A stretch of DNA of 64,000 nucleotides from Chamaelirium japonicum (taxonomy: Eukaryota > Streptophyta > Magnoliopsida > Liliales > Melanthiaceae), in the NCBI GenBank assembly GCA_947650365.1, contig CANTAL010000146.1:186001-250000 (forward strand), written 5' to 3'. The notes under the pieces are model-generated. The model was not told the origin of the DNA. It did not search any database and worked only from the letters and a program-made list of their open reading frames with translations. Positions 15,686 through 29,700 of this stretch are shown piece by piece. The translations under genes were made by a program, and so were the position numbers. How positions within the stretch are numbered: position 1 is the stretch's first letter; each line of letters begins with the position of its first letter.

Positions 15686-16298
15686 AATTTAGGGGGTAAA
15701 GTCTACAGAATTTACGTCATCTCAAATGGCGTAAGCCTTTGAGTAAATAAAGAAGGGTTATTTTGACTTTACCCCCCAAATTTTGCCTTGAATTAGACTT
15801 TACCCCCCATATTTTCATTAATTAGACTTTACCCCCCCCACCCCCCCCCAAAACTAACTTTCTATCAACTCACCATCTAAGAGAAAGGGTGAGCTGATGG
15901 AAAAGAAATAAAGTTTTAGGGGGTGAGCTGACGGTGCAGTTAGTTTTGGGGGATAAAGTTTAATTAATGAAAATGTGGGGGGTAAAATCTAAATCAAGCA
16001 AAATTTGGGGGGTAAATTCAAAATAACCCTTCTTTTTATTTACTTAAAGACTTTATGCCATTTCAAATGGCGTAAAGCCTTTGAGTAAATAAAAAGAAGG
16101 GTTATTTTGACTTTACCCCCCAAATTTTGCTTGAATTAGATTTTACCCAAATTTTGCTTGAATTAGATTTTACCCCCCACATTTTCAAAAACGGAATAGA
16201 AAATAATGGCCGTTAGATGATAGAATAATGAAAAAAAAAAAATCAAAATAAGAGCCGACAGATTGAATAAAAATAAATGAAAAAAAAAGAAAGAAATA
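15686..16298. repeat. Interior of the MULE-like element: nested inverted and direct modules
   Basis: A module reading GAGTAAATAAA..GAAGGGTTATTTTGAC followed by TTTACCCCCC(A/C) blocks occurs three times: forward near 15738-15838, inverted near 15948-16050, and forward again near 16082-16190. The first two face each other around a roughly 90-bp spacer (15855-15940), with arms CCCAAAACTAACT and AGTTAGTTTTGGG at the spacer edges. A poly-C tract lies at about 15831-15850. The rest (16190-16298) is A-rich. This looks like a second foldback element nested in, or fused into, the first. No coding capacity was recognised. Confidence 0.7.
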
Positions 16299-16493
16299 TA
16301 CGCCATCTCAGTTGGCGTAAATGAGGGCATTATCGGCATTATAAAAAAACCCAAAAGTTTTACGCCATCTCAAATGGCGTAAAGACTTTACGCCATTTGA
16401 GATGGCGTAATAGTCTGTTTTTTACAAATTCCCAACTTTAGTTCCGTTTATTAAAATATTAATATTTTCCATTCCGTTTCTCAAAAATTTCTA
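16299..16493 (-). repeat. Right terminal inverted repeat (195 bp)
   Basis: This is the reverse complement of 15491-15685 and equally long, ending CCGTTTCTCAAAAATTTCTA before the target duplication. It contains the mirror copy of the 51-bp palindrome at 16360-16410. It lacks the extra ACGGAACTAAAGTTGGGAAT copy of the left arm and has AT-rich sequence there instead, so the arms are not fully homogenised. Confidence 0.9.
16360..16410. repeat. 51-bp near-perfect palindrome inside right TIR
   Basis: This is the counterpart of 15574-15624 with the same arms. The central base is A where the left copy has T, as expected for an inverted copy. Confidence 0.85.
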
Positions 16494-16502
16494 TAGAATG
16501 AA
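16494..16502. repeat. 9-bp target site duplication, right copy
   Basis: TAGAATGAA is repeated exactly from 15482-15490 and is immediately followed by the rest of the interrupted satellite monomer (TCGTACGAATG). Confidence 0.9.
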
Positions 16503-19500
16503 TCGTACGAATGAATTAGAATGGATCATGCGAATGAATTAGAATGGATCGTACGAATGAATTAGAATGGATCATACGAATGAATTAGAATGGATAGTGC
16601 GAATGAATTAGAATGGATCATACGAATGAACTAGAATGGATACATTCGTGCTAATAAATTAGAACGGATCGTACGAATGAATTAGAATGGATCGTACTAA
16701 TGAATTAGAATGGATCGTGCGAATGAATTAGAATGGATCGTACGTATGAATTAAAATGGATACATTCGAGCGAATGAATTAGAATGGATCGTTCAAATTA
16801 ATTAGAATGGATCGTACGAATGAATTAGAATGGATCGTGCGAATGAATTAGAATGGATCGTACGAATGAATTAGAATGGATTGTACGAGTGAATTAGAAT
16901 GGATCGTACGAATGAATTAGAATGGATATATTTGAGCGAATGAATTTGAATGGATCGTACGAATGAATTAGAATGGATTATGTGAATGAATTAGAATGGA
17001 TATATTCGTGCGAATGAATTAGAATGGATCATACGAATGAATTAGAATGGATCGTACGAATGAATTAGAATGGATCATGCGAATGAATTAGAATGGATCG
17101 TATAAATGAATTAGAATGGATACATTCGTGCGAATGATTTAGAATGGATCGTACGAATTTATTAGAATGGATCGTATGAATGAATTAGAATGGATCGTGC
17201 GAATGATTTAGAATGGATCGTACGAATGAATTAGACTGGATATATTCATGCGAATGAATTAGAATGGATCGTACGAATGAATTAAAATGGATCAGACAAA
17301 TAATTTAGAATGGATCGTACGAATGAATTAGAATGGATCGTATGAATAAATTAGATTGGATCATACTAATGAATTAGAATGGATCGTACGAATGAATTAT
17401 AATATATACATTCATGCGAATGAATTAGAATGGATCGTACGAATGAATTAGAATGGTTCGTAGGAATGAATTAGAATGGATCGTACGAATGAATTAGAAT
17501 AGTTACATTCGTGCGAATGAATTAGAATCGATCGTACGAATGAATTAGAATCGATCGTACGAATGAATTAGAATGGATCGTACGAATGAATTAGAATGAA
17601 TCGTGCGAATGAATAAGAATGGATCATACGAATGAATTAGAATGGATACATTCATGCGAATGAATTAGAATGGATCGTACAAATGTATTAGAATGGATTG
17701 TACGAATGAATTAGAATGGATCGTACGAATGAACTAGACTGGATCGTACGAATGAAATAGAATGGATACATTCTTACGAATGAATTAGAATGGATCGTAC
17801 GAATGAATTAGAATGGATCGTACGAATAAATTAGAATGGATCATGCGAATGAATAAGAATGGATCGTATGACTGAATTAAAATGGATACATTTGTGCGAA
17901 TGAATTAGAATGGATCGTACGAATGAATTAGAATGGATTGTACTACTGAATTAGAATGGATCGTATGAATGAATTAGAATGGATCATATGAATGAATAAG
18001 AATGGATCGTGCGAATGAATTAGAATGGATCGTACGAATGAATTAGAATGGATACATTCATGCGAATGAATCAGAATGGACCGTACGAATGAATTAGAAT
18101 GGATCGTACGAATGAATTAGAATGGATCATGTGAATGAATTAGAATAGATCATACGAATGCATTAGAATGAATCGTACGAATGAATTAGAATGGATCATG
18201 CGAATGAATTAGAATGGATAGTACGAATGAATTAGAATGGATAGTGCGAATGAATTAGAATGGATACATTCGAGCGAATGAATTAGAATGGATCATACGA
18301 ATGAATTAGAATGGATCGAACGAATGAATTAGAATGGATCATGCAAATAAATTAGAATGGTTCGAACGAATGAATTAGAATGGATCGTGCAAATGAATTA
18401 GAATGGATACATTCGTGCGAATGAATTAGAATAGATCGTACGAATAAATTAGAATGGATAGTGCTAATGAAATAGAATGGAACGTACGAATGAATTAGAA
18501 TGGATACATTCGTGCGAATGAATTAGAATGGATCGTTCGAACGAATTATAATGGATCGTGCAAATGAAATAGAATGGATCGTATGAATGAATTAGAATGG
18601 ATACATTCGTACGAATGAATTAGAATGGATCGTACGAACGAATTAGAATGGATCGTGCGAATGAATTAGAATGGATCAAACGAATGAATTAGAACGGATA
18701 CATTCGTGCGGATGAATTAGAATGGATCGTACGAATGAATTAGAATGGATCGTACGAATGAATTATAATGGATCGTACGAATGAATTATAATGGATCGTA
18801 CGAATGAATTAAAATGGATACATTTGTGCGAATGAATTAGAATGGATCATACGAATGAATTAGAATGGATCGTGCGAATGAATTAGAATGGATCGTATGA
18901 ATGCATTAGAATGAATCGTACGAATCAATTAGAATCGATCATGCAAATAAATTAGAATGGATCGTACAAATGAATTAGAATGGATCGTAAGAATGAATTA
19001 GAATGGGTACATTCGTGCGAATGAATTAGAATGGATCATACGAATGAATTAGAATGGATAGTACAAATGAATTAGAATGGATCATACGAATGAATTAGAA
19101 TGGATCGTACGAATGAATTAGAATGGATCGTGCGAATGAATTAGAATGGATCGTACGAATGAATTAGAATGGATACACTCGTGCGAATGATTTAGGATGG
19201 ATTGTTCGAATGAATTAGAATGGATCATACGAATGATATAGAATAAATCGTACGAATGAATTTGAATGGATCGTGCGAATGAATTAGAATGGATCGTACG
19301 AATGAATAAGAATGGATATTTTCATTCGAATGAATTAGAATGGATCGTACCAATGAATTAAAATGAATTATCCGAATAAATTACAATGGATCGTATGAAT
19401 GAATAAGAATTGATCGTACGAATGAATTAGAATGGATCGTGCGAATGAATTAGAATTGATTGTATGAATGAATTAGAGTATATACATTCGTGCGATTGAA

Positions 19501-22500
19501 TTAGAATGGATTGTACGAATGAATTAGAATGGATCATACGAATGAATTAGAATGGATCGTACGAATGAATTAGAAAGGATAGTGCGAATGAATTAGAACG
19601 GATCGTACGAATGAATTAGAATGGTTACATTCGTGCGAATGAATTAGAATCGATCGTACGAATGAATTAGAATAGATCGTACAAATGAATTACAATGGAT
19701 CGTACAAATGAATTAGAATGGATCGTGCGAATGAATAAGAATGGATCGTACGAATGAATTAGAATGTATACATTCATGCGAATGAATTAGAATGGATCAT
19801 ACGAATGAATTAGAATGGATCGTACAAATGAATTAGAATAGATACTTTCTAGCGAATGAATTTGAATGGATCGTGCAAATTAATTAGAATGGATTGTATG
19901 AAAGAATTAGAATGGATCGTGCGAATGAATTAGAATGGATCGTACGAATGAATTAGAATGGATACATTCGTGTGAATGAATTAGAATGGATTGTACGAAT
20001 GAATAAGAATGGATTGTACGAGTGAATTAGAATGGATCGTACGAATGAATTTGAATGGATATATTTGAGCGAATGAATTTGAATGGATCGTACGAATGAA
20101 TTAGAATGGATCGTACGAATAAATTAGAATGGATCATGTGAATGAATTGGAATGGATACATTCGTGCGAATGAATTAGAATGGATCGTACGAATGAATTA
20201 GAATGGATCGTACGAATGAATTAGAATGGATAATGCGAATGAATTAGAATGGAACGTACGAATGGATTAGAATGGATACATTCGTGCGAATGATTTAGAA
20301 TGGATCGTACGAATTTATTAGAATGGATCGTACGAATGAATTAGAATGGATCGTGTGAATGACTTAGAATGGATCGTACGAATAAATTAGAATGGATATA
20401 TTCATTCGAATGAATTAGAATGGATCGTACGAATGAATTAAAATGGATCAGACGAATAACTTAGAATGGATCGTACGAATGAATTAGAATGGATCGTACG
20501 AATGAATTAGAATGGATCATACAAATGAATTAGAATGGATCGTACGAATGAATTATAATATATATATTCGTGCGAATGAATTAGAATGGATCGTACGAAT
20601 GAATTAGAGTGGTTCGTACGAATGAATTAGAATGGATCGTATGAATGAATTAGAATGGTTACATTCGTGCGAATGAATTAGAATCGATCGTACGAATGAA
20701 TTACAATGGATCATACGAATGAATTAGAATGGATCGTACGAATGAATTAGAATGGATACATTCATGCGAATGAATTAGAATGGATCTTACAAATGTATTA
20801 TAATGGATTGTACGAATGAATTAGAATGGATCGTACGCATGAATTAGAATAGATCGTACGAATGAAATAGAATGGATACATTCTTGCGAATGAATTAGAA
20901 TGGATCGTATGAATGAATTAGAATGGATCGTACGAATGAATTAGAATGGATCGTGCGAATGAATTAGAATGGATCGTATGATTGAATTAGAATGGATACA
21001 TTCGTGCGAATGAATTAGAATGGATCGTACGAATGAATTAGAATGGATTGTACTATTGAATTAGAATGGATCGTACGAATGAATTAGAATGGATCGTACA
21101 AATGAATAAGAATGGATCGTGCGAATGATTTAGAATGGATCGTACGAATGAATTAGAATGGATACATTCATACGAATTAATTAGAATGGATCGTGCGAAT
21201 GAATTAGAATGGATCGTACGAATGAATTAGAATGGATCATGCGAATGAATTAGAATGGATCGTACGAATGCGTTCGAATGAATCGTACGAATGAATTTGA
21301 ATGGATCATGCGAATGAATTAGAATGGATCGTACGAATAAATTAGAATGGATAGTGCGAATGAATTAGAATGGATCGTACGAATGAATTAGAATGGCTAC
21401 ATTCGAGCGAATGAATTAGAATGGATCATACGAATGAATGAGAATGGATCGTACGAATGAATTAGAATGGATCGTCCAAATGAATTAGAATGGATACATT
21501 CGTGCGATTGAATTAGAATAGATCGTACGAATGAATTAGAATGGATCGTGCTAATGAATTAGAATGGAACGTACGAATGAATTAGAATAGATACATTCGT
21601 GCGAATGATTTAGAATGGATCATACGAATGAATTAGAATGGATCGTTCGACTGAATTAGAATGGATCGTGCGAATGAAATAGAATGGATCGTATGAATGA
21701 ATCAGAATGGATACATTCATGCGAATGATTTAGAATGGATCATACGAATGAATTAGAATGGATCGTATGAATGAATTAGAATGGATTGTACAAATGAATT
21801 TGAATGGATCGTGCGAATGAATTACAATGGATCGTACGAATGCATTAGAATGAATCGTACAAATGAATTAGAATGGATCATGCGAATAAATTAGAATGGA
21901 TCGTACAAATGAATTAGAATGAATCGTAAGAATGAATTAGAATGGGTACATTCGTGCGAATAAATTAGAATGGATCGTACGAATGAATTAGAATGGATAG
22001 TACAAATGAATTAGAATGGATCATGTGAATGAATTAGAATGGATCGTACGAATGAATTAGAATGGATCGTACGAATGAATTAGAATGGATCATACAAATG
22101 AATTTCAATGGACCATGCTAATGAATTAGAATGGATACATTCATGCGAATGAATTAGAATGGATCGTACGAATGAATTAGAATGGATCGTGCAAATGAAT
22201 TAGAATGGATCGTACGAATGAATTAGAATGGATACATTCGTGCGAATGAATTCGAATGGATCGAACGAATGAATTAGAATAGAGCATACGAATAAATTAG
22301 AATGGATCGTGCGAATGAATTAGAATGGATCGTACGAATGAATTAGATTGGATACATTCGTGCAAATAAATTAGAATGGATCGTAAAAATGAATAAGAAT
22401 GATTTGTACGAATGAATTAGAATGGATCGTGCGAATGAATTAGAATGGATCGTGCGAATGAATTAGAATGGATACATTCGTACGAATGAATTGGAATGGA

Positions 22501-25500
22501 TCGTACGAATGAATTAGAATGGATCATGCGAATGAATTAGAATGGATCGTACGAATGAATTAGAATGATTACATTCGTGCGAATGAATTAGAATGGATCG
22601 TACGAATAAATTATAATGGATCGTACGAATGAATTAGAGTGGATCGTGCGAATGAATTAGAATGGATCGTACGAATGAATTAGAATGGATCATACGAACG
22701 AATTTGAATGGATCGTACAAATGAGTTAGAATGGATCATGCGAATGAATTAGAATGGATCGTATGAATGAATTAGAATGGATACATTTGTGCGAATGAAT
22801 TAGAATGGATTGTATGAATGAATTAGAATGGATCGTACGAATGAGTTAGAATGGATCATACAAATGAATTAGAATTGATCATGCGAATGAATTAGAATGG
22901 ATCATACGAATGAATTAGAATGGATATATTCATGTGAATGAATTAGAATAGAGCGTACGAATGAATAAAAATGGATCATACAAATAAATTAGAATGGATC
23001 GTATGAATGAATTACAATGGATCATACGAATGAATTAGAATAGGTGGTGCGAATGAATTAGAATAGATCGTACGATTGAGTTAGAATATATACATTCATG
23101 CGAATGAATTAGAATGGATCGTACGAATGAATTATAAAGGATCGTACGAATGAATTAGAATGGGTCGTACGAATTAATTAGAAAGTATCATGCGAATGAA
23201 TAAGAATGGATCATACGAATAAATTAGAATGGTTACATTCGTGCGAATGAATTAGAATCGATCGTACGAATGAATTAGAATAGATCGTACGAATGAATTA
23301 GAATGGATCGTACGAATGAATTAGAATGGATCATGCGAATGAATAAGAATGAATCGTATGAATGAATTAGAATGGATACATTCATGCGAATGAATTAGAA
23401 TGGATCGTACGAATGAATTAGAATAGATTGTACAAATGACTTAGAATGGATCGTACAAATGAATTAGAATGGATCGTATGAATGAATTAGAATGGATACA
23501 TTCTTGCGAATGAATTAGAATGGATCGTACGAATCAGATAGAATAGATCGTACGAATGAATTAGAATGGATCGTGCGAATGAATTAGAATGGATTGTACG
23601 AATGAATTAGAATAGATACATTCGTGCGAATGAATTAGAATGGATCGTATGAATGAATTAGAATGGATACATTCATGCAAATGAATTAGAATGGATCGTA
23701 CGAATGGATTAGAATGGATCGTACGAATGGATTAGAATGGATCGTGCGAACGAATTAGAATGGATACATTCATGCGAATGAATTTAAATGGATCATATGA
23801 ATGAATTAGAATGGATTGTACGATTGAAATAGAATGGATCGTACGAATGAATTAGAATGGATCGTACGAATGAATTAGAATGGATACATTCGAGCGAATG
23901 AATTAGAATGGAGCGTACGAATGAATTAGAATGGATCGTACGAATGAATTAGAATGGATCGTGCGAATGAATTAGAATAGATACATTCGTGCGTATACGA
24001 ATGAATTAGAATGGATACATTAATGAGAATGATTTAGAATGGATCGTACGAATGAATTAGAATGGATCATACGAATGAATTAGAATTGGATCGTGCGAAT
24101 AAATTAGATTAGATCGAACAAATGAATTAGAATGGATACATTCGTGCGAGTGAATTGGCTTGGATCGTACGAATGAATTAGAATGGATCGTACGAATGAA
24201 TTAGAATGGATCGTACGAATGAATTAGAATGGATCATACAAATGAATTAGAATGGATACATTCGTGCGAATGAATTACAATGGATACATTCGTGCGAATG
24301 AATTAGAATGGATCGTACGAATGAGTTAGAATGGATCGGACGAATGAATTAGAATGGATCGTGCAAATAAATTAGAATGGATCATACGAATGAATTAGAA
24401 TGGATCGTGCAAATGAATTAGAATGGATCGCACGAATGAATTAGAATGGATATATTCGTGCGAATGAATTAGAATTGATCGTACGAATGAATTAGAATAG
24501 ATATATTCGTGCGAATGAATTAGAATGGATCGTACGAATGGATTAGAATGGATCGTACGAATGAATTAGAATGGATACATTCGTTCGAATGAATTAGAAT
24601 GGATCGTACGAATGAATTAGAATGGATCGTATGAATGAATTAGAATGGATATATTTGTGTGAATGAATTAGAATTGATCGTACGAATGAATTAGAATGGA
24701 TCATACGAATGAATTAGAATGGATCAAACGAATGAGTTATATTGGATATATTTATGCGAATGAATTAGAATTGATCGTACGAATGAATTAGAATGGATCG
24801 TGCGAATGAATTACAATGGATCGTACGAATGAATTGAAATAGATACATTCGTGCGAATGAATTAGAATGGATCGTACGAATGAATTATAATGGATCGTAC
24901 GAATGAATTAGAATGGAGCATACAAATGAATTATAATGGATATATTCATGCGAATGAATTAGAATGGATCGTACGAATGAACTAAAATGGATCATACGAA
25001 TAAATTAGAATAGATCGTATAAATGAATTAGAATGGATCGTATGAATGAATTAGAATAGATCGTGCTAATGAATTAGAATGGATCATACGAATGAATTAG
25101 AATATATACATTCGTGCGAATGAATTAGAATGGATCGTACGAATAAATTAGAATGGATCGTACGAATGAATTAGAATGGATCGTACGAATGAATTAGAAA
25201 GGATCGTGCGAATGAATTAGAATGGATCATTCGAATGAATTAGAATGGATCGTATGAATGAATTAGAATGGATCGTATGAATAAATTAGAATGGATCGTA
25301 TGAATGAATTAGAATGGATATAATCTTGCGAATGAATTAGAATGGATCGTATGAATAAATTAGAATAGATCGTACGAATGAATTAGAATGTATCGTATGA
25401 ATGAATTAGAATGGATACATTCTTGCGAATGAATTAGAATGGATCGTACGAATGAATTAGAATGGATTGTACGAATGAATTAGAATGGATCGTGCGAATA

Positions 25501-26734
25501 AATTAGAATGGATCATTTGAATGAATTAGAATGGATACATTCGTGCGAATGAATTGGAATGGATCGTACGAATGAATTAGAATGGATTGTACTACTGAAT
25601 TAGAATGGATTGTACGAATGAATTAAAATGGATCGTACGAATGAATTAGAATGGATCGTGCGAATGAATTAGAATGGATATATTCTTGCGAATGAATTAG
25701 AATGGATTGTACAAATGAATTAAAATCGATCTTACAAATGAATTAGAATGGATCATACAAATGAATTAGAATGGATCGTGTGAATGACTTAGAATGGATA
25801 CATTTGTGCGAATGAATTAGAACTGTTCGTACGAATGAATTAGAATGGATCATACGATTGAATTAGAATGGATCGTGCGAATGAATAAGAATGGATCGTA
25901 CGAATGAATTAGAATGGATATATTTGTGCGAATGAATTAGAATGGTTCGTACAAATGAATTAGAATGGATCATACGAATGAATTAGAATGGATCGAGAGA
26001 ATGAATGAGAATGGATCATACGAATGAATTAGAATGGATACACTTATGCGAATCAATTAGAATGTATCGAATGAATTAATTAGAATGGATCGTACGAATG
26101 AATTGGATTGCATCGTGCGAATGAATTAGAATCGATCGTGCGAATGAATTAGAATGGATCGTATGAATGAATTAGAATGGATACATTCGTGCGAATGAAT
26201 TAGAATGGATCATACGAATGAATTAGAATGGATCGTACGAAAGAACTAGAATGGATCGTACCAATGAATTAGAAAGGATCGTACGAATGAATTATAATGG
26301 ATACATTTGTGTGAAAGAATTAGAATAGCTCCTACGAATGAAATAGAATGGATCATATGAATGAACTAGAATGGTTCTTACGAATGAATTAGAGTGGATC
26401 ATACGAATGAATTACAATATATCGTACGAATAAATTAGAATCGATCGAATGAATTAGAATCTATCGTACGAATGAATTCGAATGGATCGTGCGAATGAAT
26501 TAGAATGGGTCATACGAATGAATTAGAATCGATACATTCGTGCGAATGAATTAGAATGGATCGTACAAATGAATTAGAGTGGATCATACGAATGAATTAG
26601 AATGGATCGTGCGAATGAATTAGAATGGATACATTCTTGCGTATGAATTAGAATGGATCGTACGAATGAATTAGAATCGATGGTACAAATGAATTAGAAT
26701 GGATCACGCAAATGAATTAGAATGGATCACGCAA
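16494..26734 (+). repeat. 23/28-bp satellite array, forward orientation (array 2)
   Basis: This continues array 1 on the far side of the transposon, with the same core and linkers. The 120-bp higher-order unit (one 28-mer plus four 23-mers) is very regular in places; 28-mers start in the same phase near 20158, 20278 and 20398, and again near 23368, 23488 and 23608. Rare-variant combinations show that about 16.9-19.0 kb is duplicated at about 20.05-22.0 kb (spacing near 3.13-3.16 kb, less at the far end). The last part, 26.03-26.45 kb, resembles 5.26-5.7 and 8.56-8.96 kb of array 1. The array ends at an inversion point near 26735. Confidence 0.97.
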
Positions 26735-29700
26735 ATTCATTTGTACGATCCATTCTAATTCTTTCGCACGAATGTATCCATTCTAATTCATTCGTACGAT
26801 CCATTCTAATACATTCGCACGATCCATTCAAATTCATTCGTACGAGCCATTCTAATTCATTCTTACGATCCATTCTAATTCATTCATTCAATACATTCTA
26901 ATTCATTCATATGATTCATTACAATTCATTCGCACGAATGTATCGATTCTAATTCATTCATACGATCCATTCTAATTCATTCGCACGATCTATTCTAATT
27001 CATTCGTAGGATACATTCTAATTCATTCGTACATCTATTCTAATTCATTCGTACTATCCATTCTAATTGTTTCGCACTAATGTATCTATTCTAATTCATT
27101 CGTACGATCCATTCTAATTCATTTGCATGATCCATTCTAATTCATTCGTATGATCTATTCTAATTCATTCGTACGATCCATTCTAATTCATTCATACGAT
27201 CCATTCTAGTTCATTCGTACGATCCATTCTAATTTATTCGCACAAAGGTATCCATTCTAATTCATTCGTACGATCCATTCTAATTTATTCGCACTATCCA
27301 TTCTAAGTCATTCGTACGATCCATTCTAATTCATTTATACGATCTATTCTAATTTCATTCATACGATCCATTCGAATTCATTTATACGATCCATTCTAAT
27401 TCATTCGCACGATCCATTCTAATTCATTCGCACGAATATATCCATTCTAATTCATTCCTACGATCCATTCTAATTCATTCGCACGATCCATTCTATTTCA
27501 TTCTTACGATCCATTCTAATTCATTTGCACGATCCATTCTAATTCATTCGTATGATCCATTCTAATTCATTCTTACGATCCATTCTAATTCATTCGCACA
27601 AATGTATCCATTCAAATTCATTCGTACGATCCATTCTAATTCATTCACACGATCCTTTCTATTTGAATCGTACGATCCATTCTAGTTCATTCGTAAGATC
27701 CATTCTAATTCATTCGCACGAATGTATCCATTCTAATTCATTCTTTCGATCCATTCTAATTCATTTGCACGAATGTATCCATTCTAATTCATTCATACGA
27801 TCCATACTAATTCATTCGCACGATCCATTATAATTAGTTCGTATGATCCATTCTAATTCATTCGTACGATCCATTCTAGTTCATTCGTATGATCCATTCT
27901 AATTCATTCGTACAATCCATTCTAATTCATTCGCACGAATTTATCCGTTCTAATTCATTCGTATGATCCATTCTAATTCATTGGCACGATCCATTCTAAT
28001 TCATTCATACGATCCATTCTAATTCATTCATATGATCCATTTCAATTCATTCGTACGATCCATTCTAATTCTTTCGCACGAATGTATCCATTCTAATTTA
28101 TTCATACGATCCATTCTAATTCATTTGTACGATCCATCCTAATTCATTCGCAAGAATGTATCATTCTAATTCATTCATACGATCCATTCTAATTTATTCG
28201 TACGATCCATTCTAATTCATTCGTACGATCCATTCTAATTCATTCCTACAATCCATTCTAATTCACTCGTACAAATGTATCCATTCTAATTCATTCGTAC
28301 GATCCACTCTAATTCATTCGCATAATCCATTCTAATTTATTCGTACGATCCATTCTAATTCATTCATACGATCCATTCTAATTCATTCACACGAATGTAT
28401 CTATTCTAATTCATTCATACGATCCATTCTAATTCATTCGTACGATCCATTCTAATTCATTCGCACGATCCATTCTATTTCATTCGCACAAATGTATCCA
28501 TTCTAATTCATTCGTACGATCCATTCTAATTCATTTGCACGATCCATTCTTATTCATTCGTACGATCCATTCTAATTTATTCGCACGAATGTATCCATTC
28601 TAATTCATTCGTACGATCCATTCTAATTCATTCGCACGATCCATTCTAATTCATTCGTATGAATGTACCAATTCTAATTCATTCATACGGTCCATTCTAA
28701 TTCATTCGTATGATCCATTCTAATTCATTCGTACGATCCATTCTAATTCATTCGCACGAATTTATCCATTCTAATTCATTTGTATGATCTATTCTAATTC
28801 ATTCGAACGATCCATTCTAATTCATTTGTACGATCCATTCTAATTCATTCGCACGATCCATTCTAATTTATTCGTACGATCCATTCTAATTCATTCGCAC
28901 GAATGTATCCATTCTAATTCATTCGTACGATCCATTCTAATTTATTCGTACGATCCTTTCTAATTCATTCGCACGAATTTATCCATTATAATTCATTTGT
29001 ACGATCCATTCTAATACATTAGCACGATCCATTCAAATTCAATCGTACGAGCTATTCTAATTCATTCTTATGATCCATTGTAATTCATTCATTCGATGCA
29101 TTCTAATTCATTCGTATGATCCATTATAATTCATTCGCACGAATGTATCTGTTCTAATTCATTCGTACGATCTATTCCAATTCATTTGTATGATCCATTC
29201 TAATTCATTCGTACGATCCATTCTAATTCTTTCGCACGAATGTATCCATTCTAATTCATTCGTATGATCCATTCTAATTCATTTGCACGATCTATTCTAA
29301 TTCATTCGTACGATCCATTCTAATTCATTCGTACGATCTATTCTAATTCATTCGCACGAATGTATCCGTTCTAATTGATTCGTACGATCCATTCTAATTC
29401 ATTCATATGATCTATTCTAATTTATTCGTACGATCCATTCTAGTTCATTCGTATGATCCATTCTAATTCATTCGCATGAAGGTATCCATTGTAATTCATT
29501 CGTACGATCCATTCCAATTCATTCGCATGATCCATTCTAAGTCATTCATAAGATCCATTCTAATTCATTCGTACGATCCACTATAATTTATTCATATGAA
29601 CCATTCTAATTTTATTCATATGATCCATTCTAATTCATTCATACGATCCATTCTAATTCATTCGCACGATCCATTCTAATTCATTCACACGAATATATCC

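Larger units (their letters stand above)
15491..16493. mobile_element. Non-autonomous Mutator-like (MULE/MITE-type) DNA transposon, 1003 bp
   Basis: The sequence abruptly leaves the satellite and returns to it in phase. It has 195-bp terminal inverted repeats and a perfect 9-bp target duplication TAGAATGAA. Long TIRs with a 9-bp duplication are the hallmark of the plant Mutator superfamily. There is no transposase: the interior (15686-16298) is made of inverted and direct copies of a short module, a poly-C tract and A-rich DNA, with only a 63-codon phenylalanine-rich chance frame. It must therefore have been moved by a transposase supplied elsewhere. It probably inserted fairly recently, because the target duplication is intact and most of the TIR arms are nearly identical. 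Orientation cannot be assigned. The superfamily call is from structure only. Confidence 0.85.

Noticed and set aside
16163..16354. 63-codon frame inside the transposon
   Set aside because: It is phenylalanine-rich because it reads an A-rich stretch and the TIR backwards, crosses the TIR boundary, and has no transposase-like motif.
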